Positions 6,337 through 8,555 of a stretch of 8,555 nt of DNA are shown piece after piece (position 1 is the stretch's first letter; each line of letters starts with the position of its first letter). Source of the stretch: Bacteroidales bacterium. Its GTDB lineage: Bacteria > Bacteroidota > Bacteroidia > Bacteroidales > WCHB1-69. Location: contig JAIROC010000402.1 of assembly GCA_031257735.1 (NCBI GenBank), forward strand, positions 1-8,555, read 5' to 3'. Made by a program: the position numbers and the translations under genes. The notes beneath the pieces are model-generated. The model was given only the letters and a program-made list of their open reading frames with translations. It did not search any database and was not told the DNA's origin.

Positions 6337-6367
6337 TCTTCATTGGGTGATAACGCTTATATAGTGT

Positions 6368-6709
6368 CTATCCGAAAACTATCAAACGTTTCGTATATTC
6401 GTCATTAAGAGAGTTATGAATTATCTCTGTCAAACTAATATAACTCATAATTACAAAATCTATCCATTCTTTCGATGCTTCATAAAAATATTTTACATTC
6501 AATCCAACATTGGCAGGATAATTTTCAAGGTATTCAAATTCCGTAACTATGGGTATACTAGTATTTTCAAGTGCAATATGAATAGTTCTTCGGTGAGCAT
6601 GTTTATGAATATTTGTTACATAAAACCCACGTCCAAAGTCCAAAAATTCACGACCTTTGAGCAAATCAATATTTTCAATTCAGGTGTCGCTGCCATGAAA
6701 TACTTTCAT
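6368..6709 (-). pseudogene. Broken DUF3990-domain protein
   Basis: Starting at the ATG at 6709-6707 the reading is MKVFHGSDT, then a TGA stop at codon 10 (6682-6680), then in the same frame IENIDLLKGREFLDFGRGFY and continuing to GLNVKYFYEASKEWIDFVIM. The MKVFHGS opening, FLDFGRGFYVT and SKEWIDFV are the hallmarks of DUF3990 proteins, whose fold I recall as ADP-ribosyltransferase-like. After IDFVIM the sequence (SYISLTEIIHNS to a stop at 6368) no longer matches what I expect of the family, which usually continues for several dozen more residues, so the 3' end is probably truncated or rearranged. An unusually good Shine-Dalgarno, GGAGGA (6720-6715), sits 5 bases before the ATG, which overlaps the stop of the upstream gene (ATGA). 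It was probably the toxin-like half of a pair that is now dead. Confidence 0.78.
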
Positions 6710-6967
6710 AACCATCCTCCATTATTTCGACATATTTTAAATAAAGTCATCACCGTATCATGTTCCGAACGCGTATGTTCATACTCGTAATGATTGTCTA
6801 AATAATCCAAACCTCCGAATTTATCCAAATATTGAAATACTTCCGGTACAGGACGATTACCCACCCCGCGCAAACTCGAAAATAATAAAATTGATATAGA
6901 GAATACGGTTCATTTTAGGATCGCCGCTATCTAATATTCTTTTGTCTTCTTCTGATATTGTTGCCAT
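6706..6967 (-). pseudogene. Frameshifted DUF3791-like protein, partner of the DUF3990 gene
   Basis: From the ATG at 6967 the protein reads MATISEEDKRILDSGDPKMN, then RILYINFIIFEFARG, and stops soon after in that frame. A one-base indel in the G-rich stretch at 6860-6867 restores the frame NRPVPEVFQYLDKFGGLDYL, ending in TLFKICRNNGGWL at a TGA that overlaps the next ATG. The pattern of a short helical protein with FxYLxxFGGLDFLxxxY and a C-terminal CRNxGG fits the small DUF3791-type proteins commonly encoded with DUF3990. The family assignment is from memory. A single indel in a G-run could be a sequencing error, but the partner gene carries its own nonsense codon and tail lesion, which favours true decay. 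Three perfect 9-base repeats end 5 bases before the start. Confidence 0.68.
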
Positions 6968-6972
6968 AATTT

Positions 6973-6999
6973 TATCTTTTCTATCTTTTCTATCTTTTC
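6973..6999. repeat. Perfect triplicate 9-base tandem repeat upstream of the DUF3791-like gene
   Basis: The unit TATCTTTTC occurs three times in a row (6973-6981, 6982-6990, 6991-6999). On the coding (minus) strand it reads GAAAAGATA repeated, ending 5 bases before the ATG at 6967. The purine-rich unit lies where ribosomes would bind. The tract is prone to slipped-strand changes in copy number. Confidence 0.8.
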
Positions 7000-7144
7000 C
7001 GTCTCATTATATCATACCTGCATTCTTATAGCAAATCCCGTACAAATACACAATACCCATCAATTTTCGTAGAGATAATCAAACTCTCTGTACTCCTTTT
7101 AAATAACTTGATTGCTATTTCTTACGTTCTGTTTTTACATTATT

Positions 7145-8515
7145 TTACTTCATCAATTCTGCAAAATACTTGTAAAAGTAGGGAATAGTTTCAATTCCTT
7201 TATAGAAATGGGATACAGGATAATTCTCATTAGGAGAATGAATAGCATCTTCACCCAATCCAAATCCCATAAGAATGGATTTAATTCCCAATATTTTCTC
7301 AAACCCTGCAATGATGGGAATACTACCTCCGCTTCGGGTAGGAATAGGTCTTTTCCCAAAAGTTGTTTCGAGCGCTTTTTCAGCAGCCTTATAGGCGGGC
7401 ATGTCAATAGGCGATACATAACAATCTCCCCCATGTAAAAATTCAACTTCTACCTTTACCCCGTCAGGAGCAACAGATTTAAAGTATTCTTTAAACAATT
7501 CTCCTATTTTGTGAAAGTCTTGATTGGGAACCAAACGGGTAGATATCTTTGCAGATGCTTCGGAAGGAATAACTGTTTTCGCGCCTTCTCCCGTATAACC
7601 TCCCCAAATACCACAAACATCAAAAGTAGGACGAATACCGGTACGTTCATTGGTTGTATAGCCTTTTTCCCCCAATATTTCGCTGATGTTTAATTCCTTT
7701 TTATATTTATCCAAATTAAAAGGCGCTTCTGCCATCAGTTTTCGTTCATACTCTGAAACCTCTAATACATCGTCATAGAAATGAGGGATTGTAATATGGT
7801 TATTTTCGTCCAACATCTTTGCAATCATTTGGCATAAAACGTTGATAGGATTAGCCACAGCGCCTCCATACAAGCCCGAATGCAAATCACGATTTGCTCC
7901 TGTTACTTTTACTTCCCAATAACTTAACCCGCGTAAACCCGTAGTAATAGAAGGAATATCTGAAGCTATCATACTTGTATCCGATACCAATATTACATCT
8001 GCCTTAAGCATTTCTTTGTTTTCCTTACAAAAATCGTATAGACTTTCCGAACCGATTTCTTCTTCACCTTCTATCATAAACTTTACATTGCAGGGCAATT
8101 GATTGGTTTTAACCATAAATTCAAAGGCTTTTGCATGCATAAAGGATTGTCCCTTGTCATCGTCCGCTCCTCTTGCCCAAATTTTACCGTTGTGTATTTC
8201 AGGTTCAAATGGATTAGTTTTCCATAATTCGACAGGATCTATCGGCATTACATCATAATGTCCGTATACCAATACAGTAGGTTTATTTATATCAATAATT
8301 TTTTCGGCATATACGACAGGATTTCCTTTTGTTGGCATTATTTCGCATTTATCAGCGCCGGCTTTTAATATTATCTCTTTCCAGTATTCTGCGCAACAAA
8401 CCATATCTGATTTATGATCACTCATAGAGCTAATGGATGGAATACGTATTAATCCAAACAGTTCATCCATGAAACGTTGTTTGTTTTCCTCAATATAAGA
8501 ATTTAAATTTTGCAT
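7145..8515 (-). CDS. M20 family metallo-dipeptidase
   Basis: This 456-residue cytosolic peptidase (M20/M25/M40, carnosinase-like branch) would hydrolyse short peptides using two Zn or Mn ions. Expected ligands and catalytic residues are visible: VYGHYDVMP with H86 and D88; ARGADDDKG with the bridging D119; EGEEEIGS with catalytic E152 and ligand E153; VSDTS with D179; and IHSPNE near the C-terminus with H426. The central lid or dimerisation domain (about 200-360) begins at the DLHSG motif (H212). Length and motif order are those of an intact, active enzyme. There is no signal peptide. It stands alone here: about 180 bases separate it from the decayed DUF3791 gene downstream, and its promoter lies at the window edge. 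Exact substrate specificity (Xaa-His, beta-Ala or general dipeptides) cannot be read. Confidence 0.96.
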   Translation of the reverse strand: MQNLNSYIEENKQRFMDELFGLIRIPSISSMSDHKSDMVCCAEYWKEIILKAGADKCEIMPTKGNPVVYAEKIIDINKPTVLVYGHYDVMPIDPVELWKTNPFEPEIHNGKIWARGADDDKGQSFMHAKAFEFMVKTNQLPCNVKFMIEGEEEIGSESLYDFCKENKEMLKADVILVSDTSMIASDIPSITTGLRGLSYWEVKVTGANRDLHSGLYGGAVANPINVLCQMIAKMLDENNHITIPHFYDDVLEVSEYERKLMAEAPFNLDKYKKELNISEILGEKGYTTNERTGIRPTFDVCGIWGGYTGEGAKTVIPSEASAKISTRLVPNQDFHKIGELFKEYFKSVAPDGVKVEVEFLHGGDCYVSPIDMPAYKAAEKALETTFGKRPIPTRSGGSIPIIAGFEKILGIKSILMGFGLGEDAIHSPNENYPVSHFYKGIETIPYFYKYFAELMK

Positions 8516-8540
8516 ATTGTTTTGAGTTTAGTAATTATTG

Positions 8541-8548
8541 CAAGAGTA
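8541..8548 (-). promoter_or_regulatory. Probable -7 element (TACTCTTG) of the M20 dipeptidase gene
   Basis: On the minus strand TACTCTTG (8548-8541) matches TAnnTTTG at all but one position and lies 26 bases upstream of the ATG, predicting a very short leader. The -33 element would fall outside the window. Confidence 0.5.
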
Positions 8549-8555
8549 ACGTGTG

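Larger units (their letters stand above)
5991..6367. other. Gene-poor intergenic region
   Basis: This stretch is very AT-rich, with A and T runs around 6051-6090. Open frames on both strands here encode low-complexity Phe/Lys-rich peptides and do not look like genes. Apart from the SPOR promoter at its left end and the operator-like array at 6290-6336, I see nothing functional. A possible weak -7 box (AATCTTTG on the minus strand, 6263-6256) lies between the array and the SPOR promoter, but it lacks a properly spaced -33. Confidence 0.6.

Noticed and set aside
6416..6790. 124-codon plus-strand frame
   Set aside because: It is antisense to the DUF3990/DUF3791 remnants, whose minus-strand translation shows clear family motifs.
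7005..7057. Short minus-strand frame MGIVYLYGICYKNAGMI after a purine-rich stretch
   Set aside because: Only 17 codons, and the AAAAGGAG-like purine run is about 40 bases upstream, too far to serve as its ribosome-binding site. More likely leader DNA of the DUF3791-like gene.
1..8555. CRISPR array, tRNA, rRNA or riboswitch
   Set aside because: No regularly spaced long repeats, no tRNA-like cloverleaf and no conserved leader motif were seen on either strand by eye. A covariance-model scan would be the decisive check.

Overview
The window looks like a chromosomal segment of a low-GC Bacteroidota, probably Bacteroidales. This rests on promoters with the Bacteroidetes TAnnTTTG -7 element (best example upstream of the SPOR gene), start regions that mostly lack a Shine-Dalgarno, a DUF4372-type IS4 transposase, a DUF3791/DUF3990 pair, and a SPOR protein followed by an OmpA/TPR lipoprotein. 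No rRNA, tRNA or CRISPR array was seen. All calls come from reading translations and motifs, not from database searches.

Layout, left to right. (1) 1-672 is wreckage on the minus strand: a transposase gene with a frameshift, a nonsense codon and a lost 3' half. It abuts an open fragment at 1-108 that resembles the middle of an O-acetylhomoserine sulfhydrylase-type PLP enzyme. (2) 681-2891 on the plus strand holds two inverted repeats, a -7 element and a two-gene operon with a 4-base ATGA overlap. The operon encodes an ABC-type AAA ATPase and an RloB-like protein, the composition of the AbiL (AbiLi/AbiLii) abortive-infection type of phage defence. (3) 2888-3664 is a minus-strand nitroreductase that overlaps the defence operon tail to tail by 4 bases. 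(4) 3690-5990 on the minus strand is a SPOR-domain exported protein followed by an OmpA-like/TPR lipoprotein, with a good promoter and a terminator-like hairpin, probably an envelope operon. (5) 5991-6367 has no credible gene but holds a striking array of TACA/TGTA half-sites with an exact 20-base period. (6) 6368-6999 is a decayed DUF3791-DUF3990 pair, preceded by a perfect triplicate 9-base repeat. (7) 7145-8515 is an intact M20 dipeptidase on the minus strand with its promoter at the right edge.

The apparently functional genes fall into housekeeping or envelope functions (dipeptidase, SPOR/OmpA operon, nitroreductase) and one intact accessory module (the ATPase-RloB pair). The accessory module sits beside a dead IS, and a second accessory module (DUF3791-DUF3990) is dead. 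This pattern suggests repeated gain and loss of defence or toxin-like cargo between stable genes. The most interesting points are the RloB protein's loss of the first acidic residue of its expected Toprim-like motif, the dyads around the ATPase promoter, and the orphan 20-base-periodic operator array.
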